Source: CAYRFF01 sp964436125
GTDB lineage: Bacteria > Bacteroidota > Bacteroidia > Chitinophagales > Saprospiraceae
Reading direction: 5' to 3'
Length of the DNA stretch: 64,000 nucleotides
NCBI GenBank assembly: GCA_964436125.1
Contig: CAYTBT010000003.1
Location: forward strand, 80,034 to 144,033
The position numbers were made by a program, and so were the translations under genes. Positions 28,901 to 37,036 of this stretch are shown here, piece after piece. The notes under the pieces are model-generated. The model had not been told where the DNA came from, did no database searches, and worked only from the letters and a program-made list of their open reading frames with translations. How positions within the stretch are numbered: position 1 is the first letter of the stretch; each line of letters opens with the position of its first letter.

Positions 28901-29092
28901 TCCGGCGTAGGTGCTGTAGGAAATAGATCAATAGGAACTAGTGCAGTAGGTGGCATGTTTATCGGAACAATTACCGCTGTATTTGTCATTCCGATGCTCT
29001 ATATATTCTTCCAGTGGTTACAGGAAAAAATATCGGGGCCACCTAAACCGCCGATACAAGTTGAAGGCACTATAAAAACTGAAGAAAATTAA
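25937..29092 (+). CDS. RND efflux pump, HAE1 (AcrB) family
   Basis: Starts at ATG 25937 (MLKTFIERPVLSTVIS) with AAGGA-like ribosome binding site. The in-frame codon at 25874 would overlap the adaptor gene. About 1051 residues, the normal AcrB size, with 12 membrane helices and two large periplasmic loops. Helix 4 carries the proton-relay Asp pair in GIVVDDAIVVVEAV, and the conserved LLAKNAILIVEFA lies in the second half. It exports hydrophobic compounds using the proton gradient as a trimer. It begins 22 bp after the adaptor stop. Confidence 0.96.
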   Translation: MLKTFIERPVLSTVISIIIVILGILGLLSLPVSQYPDIAPPTIQVSTVYPGANAETVMKSVIIPIEEQINGVEGMTYMTSTATNSGRASISVYFEQSYDPDMAAVFVQNRVALATPKLPQEVKQIGVTTKKRQSGALMYVDFYSTNPDFGDQFIANYLNINVVPEMQRVNGVGDVRVFSSRTYAMRIWLKPDKLAAYGLVPTDVAAAINEQSQEAAAGTLGENHGESFTYTIIYSGRLETTEQYKNIILKALGNGKYLRLKDVADIELGVQNYGVTSTTKGHPSISMAVYQTKGSNAREIINNIKLRLDDVKENLPDGIEIFIPYDSNKFLNASIDKVIRTLIEAFILVFIVVFIFLQDLRSTLIPAIAVPVSIIGTFFFLNVLGYSLNLLTLFALLLAIGIVVDDAIVVVEAVHAKLDEGAKHIRRATNTAMNEIATAIISITLVMAAVFLPVTFLSGPTGVFFEQFGITLMIAILISALNALTLSPALCAVFLKPKSEEEKEKGFLKRFHEGFNRGFKATVNKYAAALHFLYKHKWITPVVIILAGIGIWWSASNISSGFVPKEDRGIVFVNVELPAGASLDRTYQVNQLIREKVTPIPGVQDVSLVAGFSMLNGQGSNHGLGFVMLEDWQYRKDASKSLEAITGRLYGAVSSIPGATILFFAPPSVPGYGASGGFSVSLLDKAGGTFDELSEQSKTFIRKLTERPEIQYAQTGFNTDYPQYQLDINVPLAKEAGVSINSIFRVLQGYIGGIYTGDFSRFGKQYRIYLQALPEDRAEVSDLDNMYVRTNTGEMAPITQFVTLTRTYGPQSVTRFNMYNSTSVTGAPAEGYTTGDAIAAIEEVIEEMPPNFDVGYSGLTREEVKASGQTFLIFLLVVVFVYFLLAAQYESYLLPFSILLSVPFGIFGAYYITMLRGLDANIYFEISLIMLIGLLAKNAILIVEFAIQRRRNGETIFQSAIDGAKARLRPILMTSFAFIFGLMPLALASGVGAVGNRSIGTSAVGGMFIGTITAVFVIPMLYIFFQWLQEKISGPPKPPIQVEGTIKTEEN

Positions 29093-29095
29093 GCT

Positions 29096-30529
29096 ATGCG
29101 TAGTATTTTTAGATATTTATGGATTCCGGTAGTATTATTTCTCTTGCATTCCTGCTCGGTAACACAAGAATACCAGTCGCCGGAGTTAATCCAGCAAGAT
29201 TATTTCCGTACAGATAGCCTCGCAAAAGATAGCTTATCCGGAGATAGCTTAACGATAGCTGATATTTCCTGGACGGAAATGTTCACTGATTCATTACTTC
29301 AGGAATATATCAATAAAGCATTGGTAAATAATATTGATATCCGTGTAGCAATGGAACAGATTAAAGCAGCTGAAGCCTATCTCAGGCAGAGTAAATATGC
29401 TTATCACCCTTCAGTATCTGCAGGACTTAACTATACTGGAAGCATTCTTTCAAAAAATGGCTCTCAGGGATCAATAGTCCAGGCTACAGGAAATCGATTT
29501 TTTGATAATTTTGACCTTTCGGCAAATCTCTCCTGGGAAGCAGACATCTGGGGGAAGATAAGAAGCCAGGTTGAAGCAACTGAGGCTTCATATCTGCAGT
29601 CTGTCGCAGCACATAAGGCCATAAAAACCAATCTTATCGCTGCTATCGCTACCACATACTACCAGCTTCTCGCGATTGATGAGCAGATAGAGGTAACTCA
29701 GAGAACAATAGAAACCAGGAAACGAAGTCTTGAAACTACCGAGGCTTTAAAAGAAGCTGGCGTAGGTTTTATTACCTCCGTAGCGGTAGAACAGACGAGA
29801 GCTCAATATCTTGCTGCCCAGTCAATAATTATTGATTTGCGGAAGCAAGAACGCCTTCTTGAAAATACTCTATGCCTCCTTATGGGAGATCCGCCTAATG
29901 CTATTCAACGTACTGATCTCGATGCGCAGAACATCACTACGGATTTAAAAATAGGTGTACCTGTTCAATTATTGCGCAATAGGCCGGATGTCATGGCAGC
30001 TGAGCAAAATTATCGATATGCATTTGAGATGAGGAATGTTGCTTATACGCATTTCTACCCGTCCTTGACAATCGGTGCTAGTGCAGGTTTACAATCTCTA
30101 CAATTATCTAACTGGCTCAGCTTGAACTCGCTATTTGCCAATGTTCTCGGTGGCCTAACCGCACCTTTATTTAACCGTTATATGCTCAAGACACAATATG
30201 CTGTTGCGCGGATTCAACAAGAACAGGCTAGATTGCATTTCAAAGGAACTCTTCTACGAGCTAGCAAAGAGGTCTCTGATGCTTTATACGCATATAGTTC
30301 TGCAAGCGATAAATTGATTTTAAAAAGACAGGAACATCTTTTGCTTGAGCAAGCTATTGAAGATTCTCAAGCGCTTCTGGAAAGTGGATTTAACAACTTC
30401 AGTTACCTCGAAGTATTGCGCGCACAACAGAGTGCATTGGGGGCGAGTCTCGATGTTATTAATGCAAGGCTTGCACAATTGCGCAGTATTGTGTCACTTT
30501 ATGAAGCACTAGGCGGAGGTTGGAAATAA
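29096..30529 (+). CDS. RND efflux outer-membrane factor, NodT/OprM-type lipoprotein
   Basis: 477 residues with a lipoprotein signal ending LLHSC (Cys20). Two repeated helical hairpin halves of the TolC/OprM fold are visible (ALVNNIDIRVAMEQIKAAEA; LRNRPDVMAAEQNYRYAFEM), with the NodT-family ending GGW. It starts 3 bp after the pump stop, so the genes are translationally linked. It forms the outer-membrane exit duct of the efflux system. Confidence 0.95.
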   Translation: MRSIFRYLWIPVVLFLLHSCSVTQEYQSPELIQQDYFRTDSLAKDSLSGDSLTIADISWTEMFTDSLLQEYINKALVNNIDIRVAMEQIKAAEAYLRQSKYAYHPSVSAGLNYTGSILSKNGSQGSIVQATGNRFFDNFDLSANLSWEADIWGKIRSQVEATEASYLQSVAAHKAIKTNLIAAIATTYYQLLAIDEQIEVTQRTIETRKRSLETTEALKEAGVGFITSVAVEQTRAQYLAAQSIIIDLRKQERLLENTLCLLMGDPPNAIQRTDLDAQNITTDLKIGVPVQLLRNRPDVMAAEQNYRYAFEMRNVAYTHFYPSLTIGASAGLQSLQLSNWLSLNSLFANVLGGLTAPLFNRYMLKTQYAVARIQQEQARLHFKGTLLRASKEVSDALYAYSSASDKLILKRQEHLLLEQAIEDSQALLESGFNNFSYLEVLRAQQSALGASLDVINARLAQLRSIVSLYEALGGGWK

Positions 30530-31320
30530 ATAGTCCTGTGAAACGCGGTATATTTTAATATTTTCATGGTCTTATTTGTGGAAACACAGTGTATCTATGT
30601 CTGTAAATATAATTGCTTCACTCTCCTTTTGCTTCTAGGAGAAATCCTATCTCGGAATTTATGCATCAGGGCAATACGTAGAAAGCCTGGCTATGATCTA
30701 TGCTCCACACTTTAGGTGAAGACCTTTTGTGTCTAATAGTTTTCACAAAATATTTAAGCAAAATTACTTTTGTAAGAATAATACCCAAATCATGCAATAG
30801 AAATTGAAGATAAGCACAAAAGCCTGTGAATACAAGCACTTGCTCGAATTTGGTTCTCACCGTAGTCTTACTACGATTCCGAGCCAAATTCTTGCGCGAG
30901 CCCTTGTCTTCTGTGGCTTTTGCACTTCCTTTTGCATTTCTATTGCATGGTTTGGGTAATAAGCTCCACAGGAGAACGGAGCAAATGTTGTCCGATATGC
31001 TTCTTTGACTAAGCTGATTTATAGGAAATAATGTGCATCCATTTTAACTATAAATTCTCGATAATATTTCGATGATTGACATTTAAAACGATTACCGGCA
31101 AAAATTCTGCCTATCTGTTATGCACCATATAAAGGCACCCAACGGACAAAATATATAGACTCTCCTATGCACCGGATATAACAGAAAGATCTTGAAAATC
31201 AACTGAAAAGCTCATTGGTATTCTCCGGTGCAGAGAGCATAGATTCTCTCGGTAGGCATACCTACTTATAGAAGTGCCCGGAAGGAGTGCATTCAATCGG
31301 AAAGGATTATTCATTTAATC
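30530..31320. other. Intergenic region containing a 175-bp palindromic repeat
   Basis: Between the efflux operon and the rimP promoter. Holds repeat copy 1 at 30783-30957. Outside it I see no gene, and no clear terminator for the efflux operon. Confidence 0.5.
30783..30957. repeat. 175-bp palindromic mobile repeat, copy 1
   Basis: Ends in 22-bp inverted repeats (ACCCAAATCATGCAATAG... and its complement, one mismatch). Pairing continues inward imperfectly to a central hairpin CGTAGT-CTT-ACTACG, so the whole unit can fold on itself. The flanks read AAT on both sides, suggesting a 3-bp target duplication. It encodes no plausible protein. Copy 2 at 60945-61119 has the same length and about five base differences. 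Fits a non-autonomous MITE. Confidence 0.85.
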
Positions 31321-31351
31321 TTGCTAAACCAAAGAAAAATTCATACCTTTG
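31321..31351 (+). promoter_or_regulatory. Promoter of the rimP-nusA-infB operon
   Basis: TTG (31321-31323), 20 bp, TACCTTTG (31344-31351): an exact Bacteroidota-type promoter. The TTG has been tempting as a start codon for rimP but is better read as the -33 element. Confidence 0.8.
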
Positions 31352-31366
31352 CGCTGTTGAAACGGC

Positions 31367-31398
31367 ATAGGGGGAACCATACGTTCCCTCTTTTTGTT
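31367..31398 (+). promoter_or_regulatory. Leader hairpin with T-run upstream of rimP (attenuator-like)
   Basis: AGGGGGAAC-CATAC-type loop-GTTCCCTCT followed by TTTTTG forms a 9-bp stem (one G-T pair) with a U-tract, the shape of an intrinsic terminator, about 10-40 nt after the predicted transcription start. NusA itself affects such hairpins, so feedback attenuation is a reasonable inference. Confidence 0.6.
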
Positions 31399-31419
31399 AG
31401 AATTACTTATTCAAGGAAC

Positions 31420-31899
31420 GTGAAGGAGGAGAAAATACGGGAGATACTGACAGAAATATTCACAAGAGAAGAGTACGATGACTACTTTTTAGTTGACCTG
31501 AAAGCTCCGGACCAAAGTCATAAGATTCAAGTATTTCTGGACGGAGATGAAGGGATAAACTCTTCGATATGTAAAGCAATCTCACGAGAACTAGAAAAAA
31601 TACTAGACGAAGCAAACTGGGTTCCTGAAAAATATATACTGGAAGTTTCCTCTCCCGGCGTAAAAAGGCCGCTTATAAAATTGAGGCAATTTCCTCAACA
31701 TATCGGCAGGGATTTTAAAATAAGCTTAAAATCCGGTGCCAAGGTGCATGGAGAGTTAATGGCTGTGGAAGGTGATTCAATCGTAGTACTTGAAAAGAAG
31801 AAAAAGAAGCAAGGAAAGAGCCGCAAAGAAATAATTGAAGAAAGGACAATCGACTTTGATACAATCAAAGAAGCATTAGTAAAAATAACATTTAAGTAA
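31420..31899 (+). CDS. rimP: Ribosome maturation factor RimP
   Basis: Needed for 30S subunit maturation. I choose the GTG at 31420, preceded by AAGGA, giving 159 residues, the normal family size. A longer reading from 31321 would begin inside the promoter and run through the leader hairpin. Family motifs are DYFLVDLKAP, IQVFLDGDEGI and YILEVSSPGVKRPLIKLRQF, with a C-terminal SH3-like strand region. It is followed 6 bp later by nusA. Confidence 0.88.
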   Translation: MKEEKIREILTEIFTREEYDDYFLVDLKAPDQSHKIQVFLDGDEGINSSICKAISRELEKILDEANWVPEKYILEVSSPGVKRPLIKLRQFPQHIGRDFKISLKSGAKVHGELMAVEGDSIVVLEKKKKKQGKSRKEIIEERTIDFDTIKEALVKITFK

Positions 31900-31905
31900 G
31901 AATTC

Positions 31906-33183
31906 ATGAGTCTCGTAGATACATTTGCAGAATTTAAGACAGGCAAGAATATAGATAGGCCTACGATGGTCCGTATCCTAGAGGATGTTTTTAATACTCT
32001 TTTAAGGAAAAAGTATGGATCAGAAGACAATTTTAATGTTATTGTCAACACAGATGAAGGTGACCTGGAGCTATGGCGAGTACGAGAAATCGTAGCTGAT
32101 GGGGAAGTAACCGATGACCAGAGTCAGATTTCACTCAGTGAAGCGCTGAAGATAGAAGACGATTATGAAGTAGGTGAAGAATGTTATGAGCTTCTCACCT
32201 TGGAGTCATTTGGAAGGCGTGCTATTCTTGCGGCTCGCCAGACCCTACTTTCCCGGATAATGGATCTGGAAAAGGATGAGAAAATCAAGAAATACGATCA
32301 GCGTGTAGGAGATATGATATTCGGTGAAGTTGCACAGATAATCAAAAGTGATCTCATCATACTTGATGATGCCACAGGACATGAGCTTCTCCTTCCTAGA
32401 AAAGAGATGATCCGCGGAGACTTTTATCGAAAAGGCGACATGGTAAAAGCTGTCATTAAGGAAGTCGCAATGATAAATAACAACCCTGTTGTTGTCCTCA
32501 GCAGGACAGATACCAGGTTCCTGAAGAATCTGCTCGCACAGGAAGTACCGGAGATTGAGGATGGCTTAATCACTATACGCAAGATTGAAAGAATTCCAGG
32601 CGACAGGGCCAAGGTAGCTGTGGAATCATACGATGATCGTATTGATCCCGTAGGAGCTTGTGTAGGGATGAAAGGCTCTCGTATTCACGGTATTGTGCGA
32701 GAATTAAAGAATGAAAATATCGATATCATCAATTATACGGAGAATATCCAGTTATTTATTCAACGATCACTTACTCCTGCTAAGATAACAAGCATGGAAA
32801 TCGATCTTGAAAAGAAAAAAGCGCTGGTCTATCTCCAGCCCGATCAAGTTTCCCTTGCTATAGGAAAAGGTGGATCCAATATCCGGCTGGCAAGTGCAAT
32901 TACGGGCTACGATATCGACGTAAAACGCGAACTTATCGAGATTGAAATCGAAGATGTCGATCTCGATGAATTCAGAGATGAAATTGATGACTGGATTATC
33001 GATGAGTTTAAACGTATCGGTTGTGATACGGCCAAGTCTGTTCTGGAACATCCAGTCGATGAACTTGTAAGAAGAACAGACCTTGAAGAAGAAACAGTGA
33101 TGGCTGTTATTATCCTCCTCGAAGAAGAATTTGAGGAAGAGGATGACTTTGGCAATGCTGTTGCCCAAAAGGAAGAAGAATAA
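31906..33183 (+). CDS. nusA: Transcription termination/antitermination protein NusA
   Basis: 425 residues: N-terminal RNA-polymerase-binding domain (1-125), S1 domain (about 130-200, GDMIFGEVAQIIKSDLIIL), then two KH domains with GACVGMKGSRIHGIVREL and LAIGKGGSNIRLASAITGYD. A short acidic C-terminus (EEEFEEEDDFG) follows a single helix-hairpin segment. It regulates pausing and termination. Order rimP-nusA-infB is the widely conserved operon. Confidence 0.96.
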   Translation: MSLVDTFAEFKTGKNIDRPTMVRILEDVFNTLLRKKYGSEDNFNVIVNTDEGDLELWRVREIVADGEVTDDQSQISLSEALKIEDDYEVGEECYELLTLESFGRRAILAARQTLLSRIMDLEKDEKIKKYDQRVGDMIFGEVAQIIKSDLIILDDATGHELLLPRKEMIRGDFYRKGDMVKAVIKEVAMINNNPVVVLSRTDTRFLKNLLAQEVPEIEDGLITIRKIERIPGDRAKVAVESYDDRIDPVGACVGMKGSRIHGIVRELKNENIDIINYTENIQLFIQRSLTPAKITSMEIDLEKKKALVYLQPDQVSLAIGKGGSNIRLASAITGYDIDVKRELIEIEIEDVDLDEFRDEIDDWIIDEFKRIGCDTAKSVLEHPVDELVRRTDLEEETVMAVIILLEEEFEEEDDFGNAVAQKEEE

Positions 33184-33282
33184 GCAATATCGTATATTTT
33201 TTCCCTCTTGATCCATTTATTGGCTCAAAGTTTTTATTCTAGCGATATTACAATTACATTGAGTAAAAAGTAAGAACACTGC

Positions 33283-36207
33283 ATGGCGAGAAGACTTGTA
33301 AAAATAGCGAAAGAACTTAATGTCGGCACCAAAACGATTGTCGAGCACCTACACGATAGTGGCTTCGAGATTAAAGATCGTCCGACCGCTAAGATTACAG
33401 ATGAAATGTACCAAGAACTCCTCCGTGAGTTTGAGGATGCTATTTCCGTGAAACGCCGTGCTGATGAAATTGATATCGGTGCTGCGCGTAACAAAAAAAC
33501 TCAGGAGAAAAAATCCAATAAAGAATCCAGAAATAAATCTTCCAAAGATGCTTCAAGCTCTATGCCCAAGGATAAAAGTAAGCCTAAGGATGTAGAAAGT
33601 ACCGAGAAAAGCTCTGATAATAAAGAGGATTCAAGCACAAAACAAGCTAAGGAAGATAAACTGCCGCCCAAGAAAGAGGAAGACCTCGCCAAGGAAAAAA
33701 CTGATACTTCTTCAACCCAAGAACCGAGTGAAGAAAAGTCTACTGAAGAACAGAAGTCTTCTGTCACTGATAAAAACAAGGAAAAAGCTTCTGACACAGA
33801 AGATAAGAAAGAGAGACGAGGGCTGAAAGTCGTGGGCAAAATCGATCTGGAAAAGAAGAAGGAAAAGAAGGGCAAGAAGAAAGAATCAGATACTCAAGAA
33901 GCTAAACAATCGGAGGAGAAAACCTCTCCTACCGAGGAATCGTCTAGCACAACAGAACCTGAAAAACCTAAGGAAGAAGAACGTAAAACTGAGAAACAAG
34001 TAGAGGCTGAAAGCAAGAAAGAAAAACCTGCAGCCGAGAAAGAAGAAAAGAAAGAAAGTGCTGAAGACGATACGATTAAACGCGTAAGTAAGCCCAAGCT
34101 TAAAGGGCTGAAAATCATGGGCAAGATTGATAAAGATAAATTAAAATCACGGCTCAAGAAGAAGAAATCTTCCAAGGATAAAAAGAAACGAAAGAGAAAG
34201 AGGAAAACAATCAGGACCAAGAAAAAAGTCCACAGAAAAAAAGGACGTCGTCGTGGTCAGGAACAACAAGAAGTTACTCAGAAAGAAATTGAAGAAAAAA
34301 TACGCGCTACCAAGGCAAGGATTGCCGGAACGAGTAATAAAAAGAGTAAACGCAAATCGAGAAAACAGCGCAAGAAAGAAGAGCTTAAAGAAAAACAACT
34401 AAGACAAGAGCAAGAACAGATTCAGGAAACCAAGGTACTGGAAGTTACTGAATTTGTATCCGTATCGGAACTTGCCAGCCTTATGGATGTGCAACCGACC
34501 GATGTCATCATGAAATGCATGGATTTAGGTACAATCGTATCTATCAATCAGCGGCTTGATGCAGAAATTATTGAATTGGTTGCCTCAGAATATGATTATG
34601 ATGTAGAGTTCATCTCAGCAGAAGAACAGACAGAAGAAGATAATTGGGTAGATGATCCGGAAGATCTTGAACCTCGTGCTCCTATAATTACAGTCATGGG
34701 GCACGTTGACCACGGTAAAACCTCCCTCCTTGACTTTATCCGTGAGGCAAGTGTTGCTACCGGTGAAGCAGGTGGCATCACGCAGCATATCGGAGCTTAC
34801 GAGGTCGCTGTAGGTAACGACAATGAATTTAAAACAATCACCTTCCTCGATACACCGGGACACGAGGCCTTTACGGCGATGCGTGCTAGAGGAGCCAAGA
34901 TTACCGATGTCGTTGTTATTATTATCGCTGCCGATGACCAGATAATGCCGCAGACCAAGGAAGCTATCTCCCACGCAGAGGCTGCCGGTGTCCCAATCGT
35001 TTTTGCCATTAATAAAATCGATAAGGCCAATGCTGATCCCGATAGAATTATCAATGAGCTTGCGCAAATGAACTACCTCGTTGAAGAATGGGGAGGTAAA
35101 TATCAATCACAACGCATCTCAGCCAAGACCGGAGAAGGCATTGATGAACTCCTGGAAAAAATTACCCTCGAAGCTGAAATGCTGGAACTAGAAGCCAATC
35201 CCAATCGACCGGCCATAGGTGCGGTCCTCGAGGCTTCACTCGATAAAGGACGCGGTTACGTAGCCAAATTGCTCGTGCAAGAAGGAACTTTGAGAATCGG
35301 CGATCCTATTGTTGCCGGTCAACATGCAGGAAAAGTAAAAGCAATGTTCAATGAAGTGGGACAACGCGTTGAAGAAGTTGGTCCTTCACAACCTACCTTA
35401 ATTCTCGGCCTATCCGGGGCACCACAAGCCGGTGAGAAGTTTAAGGTTATGGAAAGTGAACAAGCTGCGCGTAGCCTTGCCAATTCACGTGAACAGATCA
35501 TCAGAGAACAGACCAATCGCGCTACCAAACGTATTTCCCTCGATGAAATCGGCAGAAGGCTTGCGCTCGGTGACTTTAAAGAACTTAACCTCATTGTTAA
35601 AGGTGATGTCGATGGAACCGTCGAGGCCCTCTCCGATTCACTGATTAAACAATCTGTAGAAAATATTCAAGTCAATGTCATCCATAAAGGCGTAGGACAG
35701 ATTATTGAATCAGATGTCCTCCTCGCCTCCGCTTCAGATGCGATTATTATCGGATTCCAGGTAAGACCTTCACTAGGCGCGAGAAAACTCGCAGAAAAAG
35801 AAGGTATTCAGATTAAAACTTACTCTGTAATCTATGAAGCTATCGAAGAAGTGAGAGCCGCAATGGAAGGTATGCTTGAACCCAAGGAAGAAGAGAAAAT
35901 AGTCGGAGAAGTGAAAGTGCGTGAAGTCTATAAAATCTCCAAGGTCGGTACCGTCGCAGGTTGCTATGTCCAGGAAGGTTATGTTTCTAGAAATACCTTT
36001 ATAAGAGTTATCCGTGAAGGAATCGTCATCTATCCCAAGAAAGAAGGGGTAATCGGTGAAATACGATCTCTGAAACGCTTTAAAGATGACGTTAAAAAGG
36101 TTACTAGCGGCATGGAGTGCGGTATATCCGTAGAAAATTATAATGACTTGAAAGTAGATGACATCATTGAAGCATACGAAATTATTGAGGTGGAACAAAC
36201 CCTGTAA
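33283..36207 (+). CDS. infB: Translation initiation factor IF-2
   Basis: 974 residues. A short IF2-N helix bundle (RRLVKIAKELNVGTKTIVEH) is followed by a very long low-complexity Lys/Glu/Ser linker (about 80-390), including a strongly basic stretch near 295-325. A second IF2-N type helix (EFVSVSELASLMDVQPTDVI) precedes the GTPase domain from about 465 with GHVDHGKTS, DTPGHEAF and NKIDKA. The remaining beta-barrel and C-terminal domains bind initiator tRNA. The linker is typical of Bacteroidota IF2. Confidence 0.97.
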   Translation: MARRLVKIAKELNVGTKTIVEHLHDSGFEIKDRPTAKITDEMYQELLREFEDAISVKRRADEIDIGAARNKKTQEKKSNKESRNKSSKDASSSMPKDKSKPKDVESTEKSSDNKEDSSTKQAKEDKLPPKKEEDLAKEKTDTSSTQEPSEEKSTEEQKSSVTDKNKEKASDTEDKKERRGLKVVGKIDLEKKKEKKGKKKESDTQEAKQSEEKTSPTEESSSTTEPEKPKEEERKTEKQVEAESKKEKPAAEKEEKKESAEDDTIKRVSKPKLKGLKIMGKIDKDKLKSRLKKKKSSKDKKKRKRKRKTIRTKKKVHRKKGRRRGQEQQEVTQKEIEEKIRATKARIAGTSNKKSKRKSRKQRKKEELKEKQLRQEQEQIQETKVLEVTEFVSVSELASLMDVQPTDVIMKCMDLGTIVSINQRLDAEIIELVASEYDYDVEFISAEEQTEEDNWVDDPEDLEPRAPIITVMGHVDHGKTSLLDFIREASVATGEAGGITQHIGAYEVAVGNDNEFKTITFLDTPGHEAFTAMRARGAKITDVVVIIIAADDQIMPQTKEAISHAEAAGVPIVFAINKIDKANADPDRIINELAQMNYLVEEWGGKYQSQRISAKTGEGIDELLEKITLEAEMLELEANPNRPAIGAVLEASLDKGRGYVAKLLVQEGTLRIGDPIVAGQHAGKVKAMFNEVGQRVEEVGPSQPTLILGLSGAPQAGEKFKVMESEQAARSLANSREQIIREQTNRATKRISLDEIGRRLALGDFKELNLIVKGDVDGTVEALSDSLIKQSVENIQVNVIHKGVGQIIESDVLLASASDAIIIGFQVRPSLGARKLAEKEGIQIKTYSVIYEAIEEVRAAMEGMLEPKEEEKIVGEVKVREVYKISKVGTVAGCYVQEGYVSRNTFIRVIREGIVIYPKKEGVIGEIRSLKRFKDDVKKVTSGMECGISVENYNDLKVDDIIEAYEIIEVEQTL

Positions 36208-36277
36208 TTTCCTTCTTTAAGTCATTCTTTCCACCTTTTTCATCGGCTTACCGCCTTGCTCTATAAGTGCCTATTCT

Positions 36278-37036
36278 ATGACTTTGACTGAGTTGAAGAG
36301 TTTTCTCGATAAACAACTTGACAGATATTATACCGCAGAGTTTATACAGAATGATCCGATATCTATCCCTCATAAATTCTCTCTTAAGCAAGATATTGAA
36401 ATCATCGGCTTCTGGATAGCTATGCTTTCCTGGGGAAGGAGAAAAACGATCTTGAATAAAGGTAATGAGCTTATTGAAATTATGCATGGCGCACCTTATG
36501 AATTCGTGCTCCATCATACGGAAGCTGATCTCAAACGATTAAACCAGTTTAAACATCGTACTTTTCAGCCTATTGATGCACTCTACTTTCTCTCATTTCT
36601 CAAGTTTCATTATACGAGACACAAGAGCATGGAATCAGCATTTGGTCCCGGAGAAAACCACAGCATACACAACAGACTCATCCATTTCCATGAATATTTC
36701 TTTAGCCTCGAGCACGCTCCTCAACGCACAAGAAAACACGTCTCTAGCCCCGCTAGAAAATCAAGCTGTAAACGTTTAAATATGTTTCTACGGTGGATGG
36801 TAAGGCAAGATGAAACAAATGTTGATTTCGGTTTATGGCATACCTTCAATATGAAAGATCTCCTGATTCCTCTCGATGTACACGTAGGTCGCGTAGCAAG
36901 GAAACTCAACCTGTTACAGAGAAAGCAATCTGACTGGAAAGCTGTAGAAGAATTAACAGAAAACCTTCGCAAGCTCGACAAAAATGATCCGGTAAAATAC
37001 GATTATGCCCTATTCAGTCTGGGTGTAAACCATTAA
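36278..37036 (+). CDS. TIGR02757 / DUF2400 family protein
   Basis: 252 residues matching the conserved uncharacterised family by FWIAMLSWGRRKTILNKG, the central FLSFLKFHYTRH and the C-terminal FNMKDLLIPLDVHVGRVARKLNLL with DPVKYDYALFSLGV. It contains helix-hairpin-like features, and some annotations suggest a relation to DNA glycosylase-type folds, but no activity is established. Starts 70 bp after infB and may be transcribed with it. Confidence 0.85.
   Translation: MTLTELKSFLDKQLDRYYTAEFIQNDPISIPHKFSLKQDIEIIGFWIAMLSWGRRKTILNKGNELIEIMHGAPYEFVLHHTEADLKRLNQFKHRTFQPIDALYFLSFLKFHYTRHKSMESAFGPGENHSIHNRLIHFHEYFFSLEHAPQRTRKHVSSPARKSSCKRLNMFLRWMVRQDETNVDFGLWHTFNMKDLLIPLDVHVGRVARKLNLLQRKQSDWKAVEELTENLRKLDKNDPVKYDYALFSLGVNH

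Noticed and set aside
30826..31008. 60-codon frames shared by the two 175-bp repeats
   Set aside because: The frame runs through a palindrome and off its end with different tails. No start signal or motif.
31321..31419. TTG at 31321 as the rimP start
   Set aside because: It is the -33 element of a strong promoter, and the reading passes through a leader hairpin. GTG 31420 gives the normal RimP length.
33501..33875. Ser/Phe-rich frames antisense to infB
   Set aside because: They mirror the Lys/Glu-rich IF2 linker and are not genes.
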